A stretch of DNA of 64,000 nt, from positions 1 to 64,000 of the forward strand of contig QHVI01000024.1 of assembly GCA_003223515.1 (NCBI GenBank). Reading direction: 5' to 3'. Both the position numbers and the translations under genes were made by a program. Position 1 is the stretch's first letter; each line of letters opens with the position of its first letter. The stretch comes from Candidatus Angelobacter sp. Gp1-AA117 (GTDB lineage Bacteria > Acidobacteriota > Terriglobia > Terriglobales > Acidobacteriaceae). Positions 45,273 to 54,003 of the stretch are shown here, piece by piece. The notes beneath the pieces are model-generated. The model had not been told where the DNA came from. It made no database searches and saw nothing but the letters and a program-made list of their open reading frames with translations.

Positions 45273-45521
45273 ATGGCCATAGCAAGAACGACAAAGAGCT
45301 TATCTTTAGATAGAGGAGTCTTGGATGAAGTCGAGCGCACAAAAGGCGCTGCTTCGACCAGCGAGAGAATCAATGCTTTGATCAGAATCGGCCTGGAAGT
45401 TGAGCGTAAGGAATCCTTACATGCCGAAGCTGAAGCATTTTTCAAATCAGAGGATGACAGAACTGCTCGTCGTGCATTGCAGTCAGCTTCCATAAAATCC
45501 ATTAGCAGAGAGAACGACTAG
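45273..45521 (+). CDS. Ribbon-helix-helix antitoxin (MazE-like)
   Basis: 82 residues. The N-terminal RTTKSLSLDRGVLDEVERTK and STSERINALIRIGLEVE match a MetJ/Arc-type ribbon-helix-helix: one strand, then two helices. An acidic C-terminal tail (SEDDRTARRALQSASI) would wrap the toxin. The stop lies 1 bp before the toxin ATG, so the pair is co-translated. It should neutralise the toxin and repress the operon through the palindrome upstream. Confidence 0.88.
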   Translation: MAIARTTKSLSLDRGVLDEVERTKGAASTSERINALIRIGLEVERKESLHAEAEAFFKSEDDRTARRALQSASIKSISREND

Positions 45522-45522
45522 C

Positions 45523-45876
45523 ATGGCTCGGAAACGTGGCGCCAAACCCCATGGTTGGTGTCCACGAAGAGGTGAAATTTGCCTTTTTGATCTGGATAAA
45601 GAAAGACCTGCCGTAGTCATCTCTACAGATGCCCTTAACCGGTTCTCTTTGGACGTATGCATTGTGCCTATTTCAAAGGTAGAACATAAACAATTCTCTT
45701 TGCGTCCAAAGCTAAAGGCGGGTGAAGGAGGATTGAATCATGATTCCTGGGTTAAATGTGATCAGGTCACTACACTCGAAAAGAGCTTAGCTGTGTATCC
45801 TGCCCTAGGCGTTTTAACTCAGGAATCTCTGCGCCGAATCGAAGAAGCGATCAGCATTGCTCTTGAGCTTCTTTAG
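45523..45876 (+). CDS. MazF/PemK-family toxin endoribonuclease
   Basis: 117 residues. The N-terminal RRGEICLFDLDKERPAVVIS is the MazF/PemK beta-barrel signature, followed by VCIVPISKVEHKQFSLRP and a catalytic-site loop GGLNHDSWVKCDQVTTLEK with the conserved Asp-x-x-x-x-Lys. Such toxins cut mRNA at short sequences. The gene follows the antitoxin by 1 bp. Codon use is slightly AT-richer than the neighbours. It converges on the TonB-C gene, with 17 bp between stops. Confidence 0.92.
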   Translation: MARKRGAKPHGWCPRRGEICLFDLDKERPAVVISTDALNRFSLDVCIVPISKVEHKQFSLRPKLKAGEGGLNHDSWVKCDQVTTLEKSLAVYPALGVLTQESLRRIEEAISIALELL

Positions 45877-45893
45877 CTCAGTGATCATACCGG

Positions 45894-46253
45894 TCACAAG
45901 CGAAACCGTATAGTGAACACGCTTTCCACTTGAACCGGCTCCCCATTGAGCAGATACGGCTTGAACTTCCATTGCATCATCGCATCTACGGCAGCGCCAG
46001 TGAGTGATGGAGGACCTGACATCGGCTTTGCCTTGATGACATTTCCTTGCTTATCGATTAGGATGCGCAAAACTACATCTCCCTGAACGCGGTTGTCCTT
46101 CGCCTCTTGCGGGTACTGAGGATCAACCTTAACGAGAATGCTTCCTTCCAGCACTCCCTGGGAAACCCTGATTCTTTGCGCGGGAGCCTGCTGGCCTGAG
46201 GCCAATGCTGACAGCATACCCAAAATAGTGACAATAACGATCTTATATCTCAT
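45894..46253 (-). CDS. TonB C-terminal domain protein
   Basis: 119 residues with a signal peptide (MRYKIVIVTILGMLSALASG). The rest is one TonB-C domain: VKVDPQYPQEAKDNRVQGDV, LRILIDKQGNVIKAKPMSG and MMQWKFKPYLLNGEPVQVES, ending in FTIRFRL. A lone secreted TonB-C unit, with no membrane anchor after cleavage, is common in Acidobacteriota and may act as a periplasmic partner rather than an energy transducer. It is not linked to a receptor gene here. Confidence 0.88.
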   Translation of the reverse strand: MRYKIVIVTILGMLSALASGQQAPAQRIRVSQGVLEGSILVKVDPQYPQEAKDNRVQGDVVLRILIDKQGNVIKAKPMSGPPSLTGAAVDAMMQWKFKPYLLNGEPVQVESVFTIRFRL

Positions 46254-46308
46254 AGCGCTTCATTATAAGGACAGAAATCCCGAATTGGCTGCGTGCAGCA
46301 CTTAAAAA

Positions 46309-46504
46309 CAGGGCAATCGCATGAAAAGATTTCGATGCTGTTTGAGGTAGAACTATGCCGCCCGCTTCGCGGGCTCCCCCTGTTTTCTCACCTATTACCC
46401 ACAGCTTGCGCTGTGGGCTAGAAGAATCTCGCCAAGCTTCGCTGGCTAGGATCCCGAGTCAAATTGAGCCCAGAGGACAAAAACGTTTTCATGCGATTGC
46501 CCTG
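46309..46504. mobile_element. 196-bp MITE with perfect 19-bp inverted ends and 10-bp target duplication
   Basis: CAGGGCAATCGCATGAAAA (46309-46327) is the exact reverse complement of 46486-46504. Immediately outside, CACTTAAAAA occurs at 46299-46308 and again at 46505-46514, a 10-bp target-site duplication. The interior has three hairpins (near 46352, 46400 and 46432) and no ORF. A single end of this element is found at 22378. It is a textbook non-autonomous transposon; the autonomous transposase must lie elsewhere. Confidence 0.9.
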
Positions 46505-46809
46505 CACTTAAAAACATATTGGTACAACTCTCAGGTTTCTGGTGTCTAATCTACATGAGCTGCCGACAAGAGTTTCCCGCCCATTATCCCAGTCCCACTC
46601 TGGAGTTGAACTATGCGTAAAGCTATCAGCTTTGGTTTTTATCAAAGAAACAAGGCGGAATGGATTCCAAGGAAAACGAAGAATTCCTGCGTGAATTTCT
46701 CTCGGAAAGATATATGTCCATAATCTTCAACGAGCATTCATAAAACTTTACGGCTAAACAGCCCAGGTAATCTTCCCCCATTACCCAATTACTGCTACGA
46801 TTCCGCTTT

Positions 46810-48453
46810 ATGAAGCGTTTGTGGATTATCCTCGGCATCGTCCTGGGCGTTATCATTCTCACGGTTCTGCTTGTGCCGCTTTTCATCAACGTGGACAGCT
46901 TCCGTCCGGAGATTGAAAGCAAGCTCTCCGCGGCCCTGGGGCGCAGGGTGAGCATTGGGAAAATCCAGGCTTCGTTTTTCAGCGGCGGCGCTGAAGCCAG
47001 CAATATCGTCATCAATGACGATCCGGCATTTAACAAAGGACCGTTTCTGCAGGCGTCTTCCCTGCAGATCGGGCTTGAATGGATGCCCCTGATCTTCTCG
47101 CGCCAGGTGAAGGTCACCTCTTTGACGATCAAGAATCCTGATGTCCTGCTGGTGAAAAACAACGCGGGAAAATGGAATTTCTCCAGCATGGGCAATTCTT
47201 CCACCCAGGCTAAACCGCAGCCCACGTCCGGAAAGACAACAGACTTCAGCGTAGACAAACTTCAAGTCGAGAATGGAAAGATCAGAATCGCGCGCACCAA
47301 TGGCCATGCATTAGGCAAGCAGCATACCTACGACAAAGTAAACCTGCTGGCGCGCAATATCTCCACCACCTCTGCAGTTCCATTCAATTTGAGCGCGGTC
47401 ACTCCGGGCGGAGGCGCACTGGAGATTGAAGGGAAAGCGGGCCCTCTGAACCATGAGGATTCCGCCAAGACACCTCTGGACGCCAAAGTCACTCTCGATC
47501 ATGCCGACCTGGCGGCGTCGGGGTTGCTTGATCCGAGTTCCGGCCTGAGCGGTGTGATCGATTTTGACGGCCAGTTGAAATCTGACGGCCATCGGCTGCA
47601 CTCTACCGGCAAGGCCAAGGCCAATAACCTGCGTCTGGTGAAGGGTGGCTCTCCTGCGCGGCAGGCTGTGAATCTTGACTACAACTCCGACTACGCCCTG
47701 GACTCAGAAACGGGCACTCTCAACGCCAACCTCCACACGGGCGGGAGCACGGCCCACGCCAATGGCACTTTCAGCAGCCATGGCGAGACCACCAGCACTC
47801 ATATGAAGATCCAGGGCAATAAAATGGCCGTCAACGATATTGAAGGCCTGCTGCCGGCATTCGGCGTGGTGTTGCCTTCCGGTTCATCGCTTCAGGGCGG
47901 AGTGCTGAATGCCAATCTGGATGCGGAAGGCCCGCTTGACCACTTGGTGATTACAGGTCCGGTAGACATCTCAGGCGCCCACCTGAGCGGATTCAATCTG
48001 GCCTCCAAGCTGGGTCCGATTGCTGCGTTGACCGGCCTTCAACCCAGTTCAGATACGGTGATTCAATCCTTCAGCAGCGCGTTGCGCGTTGCCCCTGAAG
48101 GCATTCGGGCGGACAACATCCTGCTGAGCATGCCTGCGATCGGCCAGCTTACCGGCAACGGGCTGATCAACAGCAACAATGCGCTCGATTTCAAGATGCT
48201 GCTCAAGTTGGCCAGTGGTAACGGCGGACTGCTCGGAAATTTCGCCAATATCTCGGGCGGCGCGCAAAACAAAGGTATTCCCTTCCTGATCCAGGGCACA
48301 ACCTCAAATCCAAGCTTCCTGCCTGCGATTGGCGGACTCGGGAATTCGCTCAAATCATTAGCCTCGCCTCAGCAGGGCCAGCAGCAGCAAAGCCCGGCTC
48401 AAGGCCTTGGCGGCTTGCTGGGCAACATACTCAACAAGAAGAAAAAGCAGTAG
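46810..48453 (+). CDS. AsmA-family protein
   Basis: 547 residues. One N-terminal membrane helix (RLWIILGIVLGVIILTVLLVP) precedes the AsmA domain, which starts FINVDSFRPEIESKLSAALG and RVSIGKIQASFF. The second half holds the AsmA-C/DUF3971-like repeats (TIDIEGLLPAFG-like MAVNDIEGLLPAFGVVLPSG, GPLDHLVITGPVDISGAHL). AsmA-like proteins are large periplasmic bridges linked to lipid transport and outer-membrane protein assembly. The tail is Gln-rich (PQQGQQQQSPAQ). It lies 118 bp upstream of the SurA-like gene, both envelope-related. Confidence 0.93.
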   Translation: MKRLWIILGIVLGVIILTVLLVPLFINVDSFRPEIESKLSAALGRRVSIGKIQASFFSGGAEASNIVINDDPAFNKGPFLQASSLQIGLEWMPLIFSRQVKVTSLTIKNPDVLLVKNNAGKWNFSSMGNSSTQAKPQPTSGKTTDFSVDKLQVENGKIRIARTNGHALGKQHTYDKVNLLARNISTTSAVPFNLSAVTPGGGALEIEGKAGPLNHEDSAKTPLDAKVTLDHADLAASGLLDPSSGLSGVIDFDGQLKSDGHRLHSTGKAKANNLRLVKGGSPARQAVNLDYNSDYALDSETGTLNANLHTGGSTAHANGTFSSHGETTSTHMKIQGNKMAVNDIEGLLPAFGVVLPSGSSLQGGVLNANLDAEGPLDHLVITGPVDISGAHLSGFNLASKLGPIAALTGLQPSSDTVIQSFSSALRVAPEGIRADNILLSMPAIGQLTGNGLINSNNALDFKMLLKLASGNGGLLGNFANISGGAQNKGIPFLIQGTTSNPSFLPAIGGLGNSLKSLASPQQGQQQQSPAQGLGGLLGNILNKKKKQ

Positions 48454-48571
48454 TGGGTTACTTTCAAAGAAACTGACCCACTACCCATAATGCTGACATG
48501 CGTGTGGCTATCCTGAGCAGCGGCTGATAAAATAATGGGAACGTCTGCCCTTGAATTGGAATGTTCCATCT

Positions 48572-49762
48572 ATGTTCAAAAGAATTTCATTGTCCTCCCT
48601 CGTCCTGGTATTTTTCGCCGCTTTGCTGCCTGCGCAGCAGAGCAATGCTCCTCAGGAGCCCAATCGTGCTCAAGACAGCAACATTGTTGATGAGATCGTT
48701 GCCCGGGTCGGCAATTCCATCATTACCCGCGCCGATCTGGAAAAGGGCAAGCAGCTTTCCATCGAAGAGCTGAAACAGCGTTATCCTCAGGATTGGCAGA
48801 GCAAGTGGACAGAGCGCCAGAAAGACGTCTTACGCGACCTGATCGACCAGCAGCTTCTCCTCGAAAAAGGCAAAGAACTGGGAATCACCGGCGAGACTGA
48901 AACCATCAAGCGGCTCAACGAAATGCGCCAGCAACTCGGGCTTGCCAACATGGAAGATCTGGAAAAGGCCGCCCAGCAGCAGGGAGTCTCCTACCAGGAT
49001 TTCAAGCAGCAGATTCAGGATGGCTTCATTACTCGGGACGTCGTCCAGCGTGAGGTGGGTTCGCGCATTCATATTACCAACGAAGAAATTCAGGCCTGGT
49101 ATGACGCGCACCAGAAAGAACTTACCTCGGATGAGTCGGTAGTCCTCAGTGAAATCCTGGTCTCAACTCAGCCCCCCAAAGCGGCGGATGACAAGGACAA
49201 GAACAAAGGCAAGGAAGAGAAGCCGCAGCAACCGCTGCCTGAAGACCCCGCCAAAGTTGCCCAGGCCCAGCAGAAAGCCGACGGCATTTTGAACATGCTG
49301 CGCAAAGGCGGAATGACCTTTGAAGACGCCGCCAAGAAACTCTCCGATGGATCGACTGCGGCTGATGGCGGCCCTATCGGCATATTCAAACGCGGTGAAC
49401 TGGCTAAAGAACTTGAGGACAAGACCTTCTCCCTGAAAAAGGGCGAGTTCACTGACGTGATTCGCACCAAACAGGGTTTTCTCATCCTGAAGGTGCTGGA
49501 GCATCGTCCGGCCGGTATTCCACCTATGAAAGACGTGGAAGACAAAATTCGTGAAGCTATTTACGTGCAGAAGCTCGAGCCCGCAGCCCGCACCTATCTC
49601 ACCAAGCTGCGCGAAGAATCGTATATTGACGTTCGTCAGGGATTTCTAGATACCGGCGCCAGCCCGAACCAGTCCAAGCCGGTCATCATGGCCGCCAATG
49701 CATCCGGCCCGGATGAAGCCAGGACTGCGAAGAAGAAGAAAAAGAAATTCCTGGTGTTTTAA
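48572..49762 (+). CDS. SurA-like periplasmic peptidyl-prolyl isomerase
   Basis: 396 residues from ATG 48572 (signal MFKRISLSSLVLVFFAALLPAQQ). The N-terminal SurA core has DEIVARVGNSIITRADLEKG and DLIDQQLLLEKGKELGI, then EMRQQLGLANMEDLEKAAQQ and GFITRDVVQREVGSRIHITN. One parvulin domain follows near 190-330 (VVLSEILVSTQPP, DAAKKLSDGSTAADGGPIG, KKGEFTDVIRTKQGFLILKV). A charged insert (KAADDKDKNKGKEEKPQQP) splits the first parvulin strand. The C-terminus is Lys-rich (AKKKKKKFLVF). It acts as a chaperone for outer-membrane proteins. E. coli SurA has two parvulin domains; only one is visible here. Confidence 0.9.
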   Translation: MFKRISLSSLVLVFFAALLPAQQSNAPQEPNRAQDSNIVDEIVARVGNSIITRADLEKGKQLSIEELKQRYPQDWQSKWTERQKDVLRDLIDQQLLLEKGKELGITGETETIKRLNEMRQQLGLANMEDLEKAAQQQGVSYQDFKQQIQDGFITRDVVQREVGSRIHITNEEIQAWYDAHQKELTSDESVVLSEILVSTQPPKAADDKDKNKGKEEKPQQPLPEDPAKVAQAQQKADGILNMLRKGGMTFEDAAKKLSDGSTAADGGPIGIFKRGELAKELEDKTFSLKKGEFTDVIRTKQGFLILKVLEHRPAGIPPMKDVEDKIREAIYVQKLEPAARTYLTKLREESYIDVRQGFLDTGASPNQSKPVIMAANASGPDEARTAKKKKKKFLVF

Positions 49763-49957
49763 GCAACTGCTAATTGGCCAGACCCGCATCTGAATTGTTT
49801 GCAAGAGACATGCGTTAGTGCACGACCTCGATCGTGCCGATTAAGTCGGGAGCTAAAGGCCAAAGGCTATAGCAATTTTTCGAACTGCTGTAGGGTTCTT
49901 GATCGTGCTCAAACAGTTTCGTGAGAACGCCTTGATGCAGCATGTTTGAATAAATAT

Positions 49958-50025
49958 CCTCGGGGTTTCCTTCGGCTTCGCTCAGGACAAGCTCTCCGCT
50001 CCGTCCTCCCTCGGTCGGAATGACA
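49958..50025 (-). repeat. Dispersed repeat in a gene-free stretch
   Basis: On the minus strand this reads TCATTCCGACCGAGGGAGGA and 'gagcgaagccgaaggaaacc', a kind of repeat common in Acidobacteriota and Bacteroidota intergenic DNA. The surrounding 49763-50078 has no convincing gene; a 78-codon frame across it reads through the repeat and is not credible. Confidence 0.5.
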
Positions 50026-50078
50026 GGGGGGTGAGTAAATTCCCTATACATTAACGGAAAATGCTCTAATAGCCGAGG

Positions 50079-50441
50079 TTAATTGCTAGCTGCTAATGTC
50101 GCTTGTACTTTCCTGGGCAGCTTCGCCAGAACCAGTTGATACGATCCGCGAATCAGCTCTTTGATTTCGCTCTGGCGCAGAGCATCCATCTCTACCAGCG
50201 CTACCCACTGATTTCTTGCCATGTAAGGGGCGGGAATGATCCCTTCAACTTCCACCAGCTCTGCGAATCTCTCAGGAGTGCATTTGAAAGAGACTTTGGC
50301 GCGGACATCCGGTTCCAGGCAGAGGACGCAATACATCTTGTCGCCGATCTGGAAAAGCAGATCGTTACCCCATTGAATCTTTTCAGTGGTGTGAGGGAGT
50401 GAAAGGCAGAACTTTCGTATCCATTCGATATGAGATGCCAT
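50079..50441 (-). CDS. MmcQ/YjbR-family protein
   Basis: 120 residues from ATG 50441 (MASHIEWIRKFCLSLPHTTE). The pattern is typical: a helix with SLPHTTEKIQWGNDLLFQIG, strands KMYCVLCLEPDVRAKVSFKC, then ERFAELVEVEGIIPAPYMAR with the family's W-x-x-V segment (NQWVALVEMDALRQSEIKEL) and a C-terminal YQLVLAKLPRK helix. This CyaY-like fold is annotated as DNA-binding from a structural analogy; the function is not established. Single gene. Confidence 0.88.
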   Translation of the reverse strand: MASHIEWIRKFCLSLPHTTEKIQWGNDLLFQIGDKMYCVLCLEPDVRAKVSFKCTPERFAELVEVEGIIPAPYMARNQWVALVEMDALRQSEIKELIRGSYQLVLAKLPRKVQATLAASN

Positions 50442-50494
50442 GACCGCAAGCACTATAAAGGCTTGCGGTCATGCCGGCAAACAGGTCTTACGAG

Positions 50495-51988
50495 CTATTT
50501 CTTGGATATAACTGCGCCGTCTTTGGAGTGTAGTTCAGGGAAAACCATCGCTTCCTCTACGCTGGGTATGCGCCAGATCATGAGCTTTTTACGCAATGCC
50601 TGGGCTTTATCTTTGGTGCCGCTCTTGTCGTATGCAGCAAGCAGCACCTTCATCGTCAGCGGGTTGGCAAAATCCTGCTCGAGATGAGAGATGGCGTCAG
50701 GATACTTCTCCTGCGCCAGAAGAACGGTTCCAGCAGCGCCATGGTAGGTGCGCTCAATGCTAATGCTGGCGCCTGCATTCACCATCTGTTCCAGCTTCTC
50801 GACAGCCTTGTGACCAGCCGCGAAATCATGGGCTGAAGATGCGCGTTCGGCGCGTACACGCCAGATGCGGGCAAGCTCTTCATCAAGGTCGCCTTTGGGC
50901 ACGGCGTTTTTCTTTGACATCAACAGCCCTTCAGCCACATTGAGGTTATCTGCCACGTCTTCATCCTTGTACATGGCCATAATGCGGTAGGCGCGGGCTT
51001 GCCATATCCACTGTTTCATGGCCTCGGCTTGGTCGGCGGCCTCTGTGTAAGCTTTGTCGGCCTTATCGTACTGCTTGTCACGCAGGTAGGTCATGGCTGA
51101 CTTCTGCAAATATTCAGCCTTCACACCGTCACTGGGCGCATCATGGATCGCCTTGGCGTATTCTTCACGGGCCTTCTCTTCCTGGCCCATCACGGCGTAA
51201 GTCTCGCCCAGTTCCTTCTGCGAGATATAAAACGTCGGGTCCATCTTCAGCGCCAAGCGGTAATGCGTGAGCGCCTCTTCATAGCGCCCGGAAAGGCGCA
51301 GCATCTCGGCGTAAGAATCGTGCGGATTCGGCTCGTTGGGAAGCAGCTTCACATATTTCCCAGTGGCTTCCAGAGCCCTGGCGTAGTCGCCCCGGCGCGA
51401 ATAGAGATAGCCCATCTGGTTGTAAGCGGTGGCGTAGTTCGGATCTTCGGCCAGTGCCCTGAGCGTAAGCTTTTCCGCGAGATCATACTGATCCTGCTTG
51501 TAGAGCCAATAGGCGACAAGGAAATTCAGCCGCTTATCACGCGGATACATGGCCAGCAGGTCGTTCATGGCGGAAATCCCCTCCACGTAACGGCTCTCGT
51601 GGGTGGCCACCATCCAGCGGACCATCAGTTGCTCCGCAGGAGAGACCTCGCTCATGGTGGCCTTGGCCTGGGCACGATGGGCGCTCTCTTCCGCAGGGTC
51701 GGTGGTGGTCATGCAGATCCAGGCATAGGCCACGGCCATTTTGGGATCGAGTTTCACCGCTTCATGCCAGTCATTCAGAGCCAGATTCCAGCGGTGGTTC
51801 TCGTAATGCACCATGCCATTTTCATAATAGCGTGCAGCCGCCGCGGAAGAGGTGGTTACCGGCATGGTCTGCGCCGGCTCTTTTTCTGCCGGGGCCCTGG
51901 TGCTCTTCTTTGTCTGCCCGGCAACAGCCAGAGTACACAGCATGGAGATCATGAGCAGAACCAGCAAGGTCTGGGGGAGCGGGTTCAT
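50495..51988 (-). CDS. Secreted TPR protein (paralogue of 54004-55452)
   Basis: 497 residues from ATG 51988, with AGGA 8 nt upstream (ATG 52012 would overlap the upstream gene). The signal peptide is MNPLPQTLLVLLMISMLCTLAVA. It has about ten TPR-like helix pairs, for example YYENGMVHYENHRWNLALND, TAYNQMGYLYSRRGDYARAL, LPNEPNPHDSYAEMLRLSGR and ISQKELGETYAVMGQEEKAR. The segment LLPNEPNPHDS and GETYAVMGQEEKAREEYAKAI closely parallel LLPNEANPQDS and GDTYAVMGEETKARAEYAIAI of the plus-strand gene 54004-55452. Its start overlaps no gene; the stop of the PstS-like gene lies 14 bp upstream. Periplasmic assembly platform inferred. Confidence 0.85.
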   Translation of the reverse strand: MNPLPQTLLVLLMISMLCTLAVAGQTKKSTRAPAEKEPAQTMPVTTSSAAAARYYENGMVHYENHRWNLALNDWHEAVKLDPKMAVAYAWICMTTTDPAEESAHRAQAKATMSEVSPAEQLMVRWMVATHESRYVEGISAMNDLLAMYPRDKRLNFLVAYWLYKQDQYDLAEKLTLRALAEDPNYATAYNQMGYLYSRRGDYARALEATGKYVKLLPNEPNPHDSYAEMLRLSGRYEEALTHYRLALKMDPTFYISQKELGETYAVMGQEEKAREEYAKAIHDAPSDGVKAEYLQKSAMTYLRDKQYDKADKAYTEAADQAEAMKQWIWQARAYRIMAMYKDEDVADNLNVAEGLLMSKKNAVPKGDLDEELARIWRVRAERASSAHDFAAGHKAVEKLEQMVNAGASISIERTYHGAAGTVLLAQEKYPDAISHLEQDFANPLTMKVLLAAYDKSGTKDKAQALRKKLMIWRIPSVEEAMVFPELHSKDGAVISKK

Positions 51989-52001
51989 GGTGTGGTCCTG
52001 G

Positions 52002-52451
52002 TTAGTTGCCATGGAATAGATACCCCTGTTCGAACGGAAGCTTGCCATCAATCTTTAAAACCTTTACGGCGCTGTTAATGGAGTAAACATTCACGAAGCC
52101 GATAGATCCGGGATGCTCTGCCACCGCCTTCATCACGTTTTCGTCGGAATCCACGGTGAGGATGTTGGCTTTGTGAGAAGCCAGCAGCGCCTTCACGTCA
52201 TCAGGCGTGAGCTTGTAAATCTTCAGGAGCACCAACTGGCCATCCGCCGAGGACGGGTCCGGCAGGAAGATGGTAATTTTCTTTCCGTCTGGCCACTTCG
52301 GCGTGTCAGTCTTCAGCAATTTCAGCAGGTCAGTGCTGCTGACACTGGAAGAGGAGTTAGTCTTGTCGGTAATCACGGCCAGTTCACGCGCCAGGCACGC
52401 CTGCGTGACCCACAAGCCCAGAAATAGCAGTACTATTCTCGTTTTTCGCAT
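52002..52451 (-). CDS. Small PstS-like (phosphate-binding-fold) protein
   Basis: 149 residues with a signal peptide (MRKTRIVLLFLGLWVTQACLA). The C-terminal motif KAVAEHPGSIGFVNVYSINS is the 'G-S-I-G-Y/F' hinge segment of PstS-like periplasmic binding proteins; VSSTDLLKLLKTDTPKWPDG and ITIFLPDPSSADGQLVLLKI are the earlier strands. At half the normal length it has only one lobe. Such single-lobe PstS-like proteins are common in Acidobacteriota and their ligand is not known. It precedes the TPR gene at 50495 by 13 bp and is presumably co-transcribed with it. Confidence 0.8.
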   Translation of the reverse strand: MRKTRIVLLFLGLWVTQACLARELAVITDKTNSSSSVSSTDLLKLLKTDTPKWPDGKKITIFLPDPSSADGQLVLLKIYKLTPDDVKALLASHKANILTVDSDENVMKAVAEHPGSIGFVNVYSINSAVKVLKIDGKLPFEQGYLFHGN

Positions 52452-52681
52452 ACGCCTTTCGGACTGGTAGAGAATTAGAGGATATTGGACTCCATCACGG
52501 CGGGAGGAACAATATGACGGTAGTAACGTAGCATTGAGCTTTTAGCTTCTTCTCCGCTCAACGACGAATTCTTGAGCGCAGCCGGGCGGCTGCGCTCAAG
52601 AGATATTGTCACTTTGCTTGCGGCCCTGCCGCGCTGTGGTGAACGCCTTTGGTTTCCGATTTGGCGATCTTCCATTCCCGA

Positions 52682-53707
52682 TCAATTCAACTCAGTGTTG
52701 ATCAGGTTGGCCAGGCGCTCACCGGCCAGGGCTACGCGAGCGTCGGCGATCTTATGGGCCTGGGTTTTGTACTCGTCTGTAAGGGTAAAAGGCCCGGGGC
52801 CAGGGCCAGGGCCAATGGGATTTTTGTAGACGAAGTTCTGGGCAAGATCAAAGCTTTCGCTAATCCAGTCTGAGGCATCGGTCTTAGCGGCCAATACCGG
52901 ATCAGCCGGAGGCAGCGCCTTGGCGTAATTGATGACTGCATTCAGGTCGTTGCTATCGCCGGGCAGGCCGTCCCAGAAGGCATGCAGCTCTTTGCTGGGA
53001 TCATTCAGCTTGACGTTGTTGCCGCCATTATCGCCCTTGGGGGCACCCGAGCTGACCCGCGTGGTGGCATGCAGCGGCTGGTGCACGTCTCCTACCAGGT
53101 GCAGGAGCCATATCAGGTCATAAGACTTGAGCGCCTCAATCCTCTCTGCCTCTTTGTCCACTCTCACTCCATGGCCCTTCTTCTTGGTTCCCGTAGATTT
53201 CTTCGGCGCAGGCACAAGCGTAAGAGTCTGGCGACAGACGGCGATCTCCGTTTCCGCGTTAGTGGTAGGGATCGGGACGAGCGGCGTGCCGTCCTGCGAA
53301 AATGGCGTATCGATAAAGTGCCAATATTTATGCAGGTGTAGATCGCTGTATCCCTGGTTCAGCCACTGCGTCCCGTCGGTGGGCGGAATATTGCCCCCGG
53401 CAGCGCCGTCCGGCAGGTTATAAGCCGTGTCTTCCTTGATCTGGTCCGGCCACGTGGCGGCGATCATGAACAGCATCATATCCTGCTGGTCGGCGGGCGT
53501 CCCGGCGGGAATCATCGTTTTCCATTTCGTCTTGTAATAAGGATTTTTCTTCAACAGAGCGGCCACCCGGGCCTTCTTCTCCGGCGTAAGCTTCTGGTAT
53601 GCCACGTAAGCCACGGCCATGTGGCCAAAACTGAACCATGCCTGTGAAGTGGAGCTGAAAAAAACCAGACACGCGGTTAGAGCAGCAAGATAACGCAGCT
53701 TGGTCAT
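52682..53707 (-). CDS. Secreted S1/P1-type nuclease
   Basis: 341 residues from ATG 53707 with an SD-like GGGGGAAG upstream. The signal peptide is MTKLRYLAALTACLVFFSSTSQA. The mature N-terminus begins WFSFGHMAV, where Trp1 and His bind the zinc cluster of the S1/P1 nuclease family. Further ligands are DLHLHKYWHFIDTP, IWLLHLVGDVHQPLHA and GDNGGNNVKL, ending with the late ELHAFWD. The enzyme cleaves single-stranded DNA and RNA and removes 3' phosphates, probably in the periplasm for nucleotide scavenging. A PGPGPGPF loop sits near the C-terminus. Confidence 0.93.
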   Translation of the reverse strand: MTKLRYLAALTACLVFFSSTSQAWFSFGHMAVAYVAYQKLTPEKKARVAALLKKNPYYKTKWKTMIPAGTPADQQDMMLFMIAATWPDQIKEDTAYNLPDGAAGGNIPPTDGTQWLNQGYSDLHLHKYWHFIDTPFSQDGTPLVPIPTTNAETEIAVCRQTLTLVPAPKKSTGTKKKGHGVRVDKEAERIEALKSYDLIWLLHLVGDVHQPLHATTRVSSGAPKGDNGGNNVKLNDPSKELHAFWDGLPGDSNDLNAVINYAKALPPADPVLAAKTDASDWISESFDLAQNFVYKNPIGPGPGPGPFTLTDEYKTQAHKIADARVALAGERLANLINTELN

Positions 53708-54003
53708 GGAACTTCCCCCTCGAACTTGAAACCGCCAGGAATGAGCCCCGGCCACGGCGTCGTTGCGCGTGGCCGCGCCCCCCTCGAAATCCTTACGATT
53801 CCTGATTACTAGTGATCATTGTTGTACAAGTGTTACAGAGGATTTTAGTACTGAATTCAGAAAAGCCGAATCTTTGCAGTCAACATTTCGAATGGCAAGA
53901 ATCCGGGCCCTCTTCAGCATACGAGTATTGAATAGCAGTTTTGTCCTTCCCGTTACCTCTGTAACTTGTCCGCGCTATCGCTTTACCTTCTACTACTTCC
54001 TGC
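53708..54003. other. Divergent intergenic control region
   Basis: It separates the S1/P1 nuclease (minus) from the TPR gene (plus) and must hold both promoters. A candidate -10 is TGTTACAGAG near 53830. No ORF has a start signal. Confidence 0.3.

Noticed and set aside
46626-47258. 210-codon minus-strand frame over the start of the AsmA gene
   Set aside because: Overlaps the membrane helix and AsmA domain on the other strand; no SD and no family.
49815-50051. 78-codon minus-strand frame
   Set aside because: Reads straight through a dispersed repeat and has no start signal.
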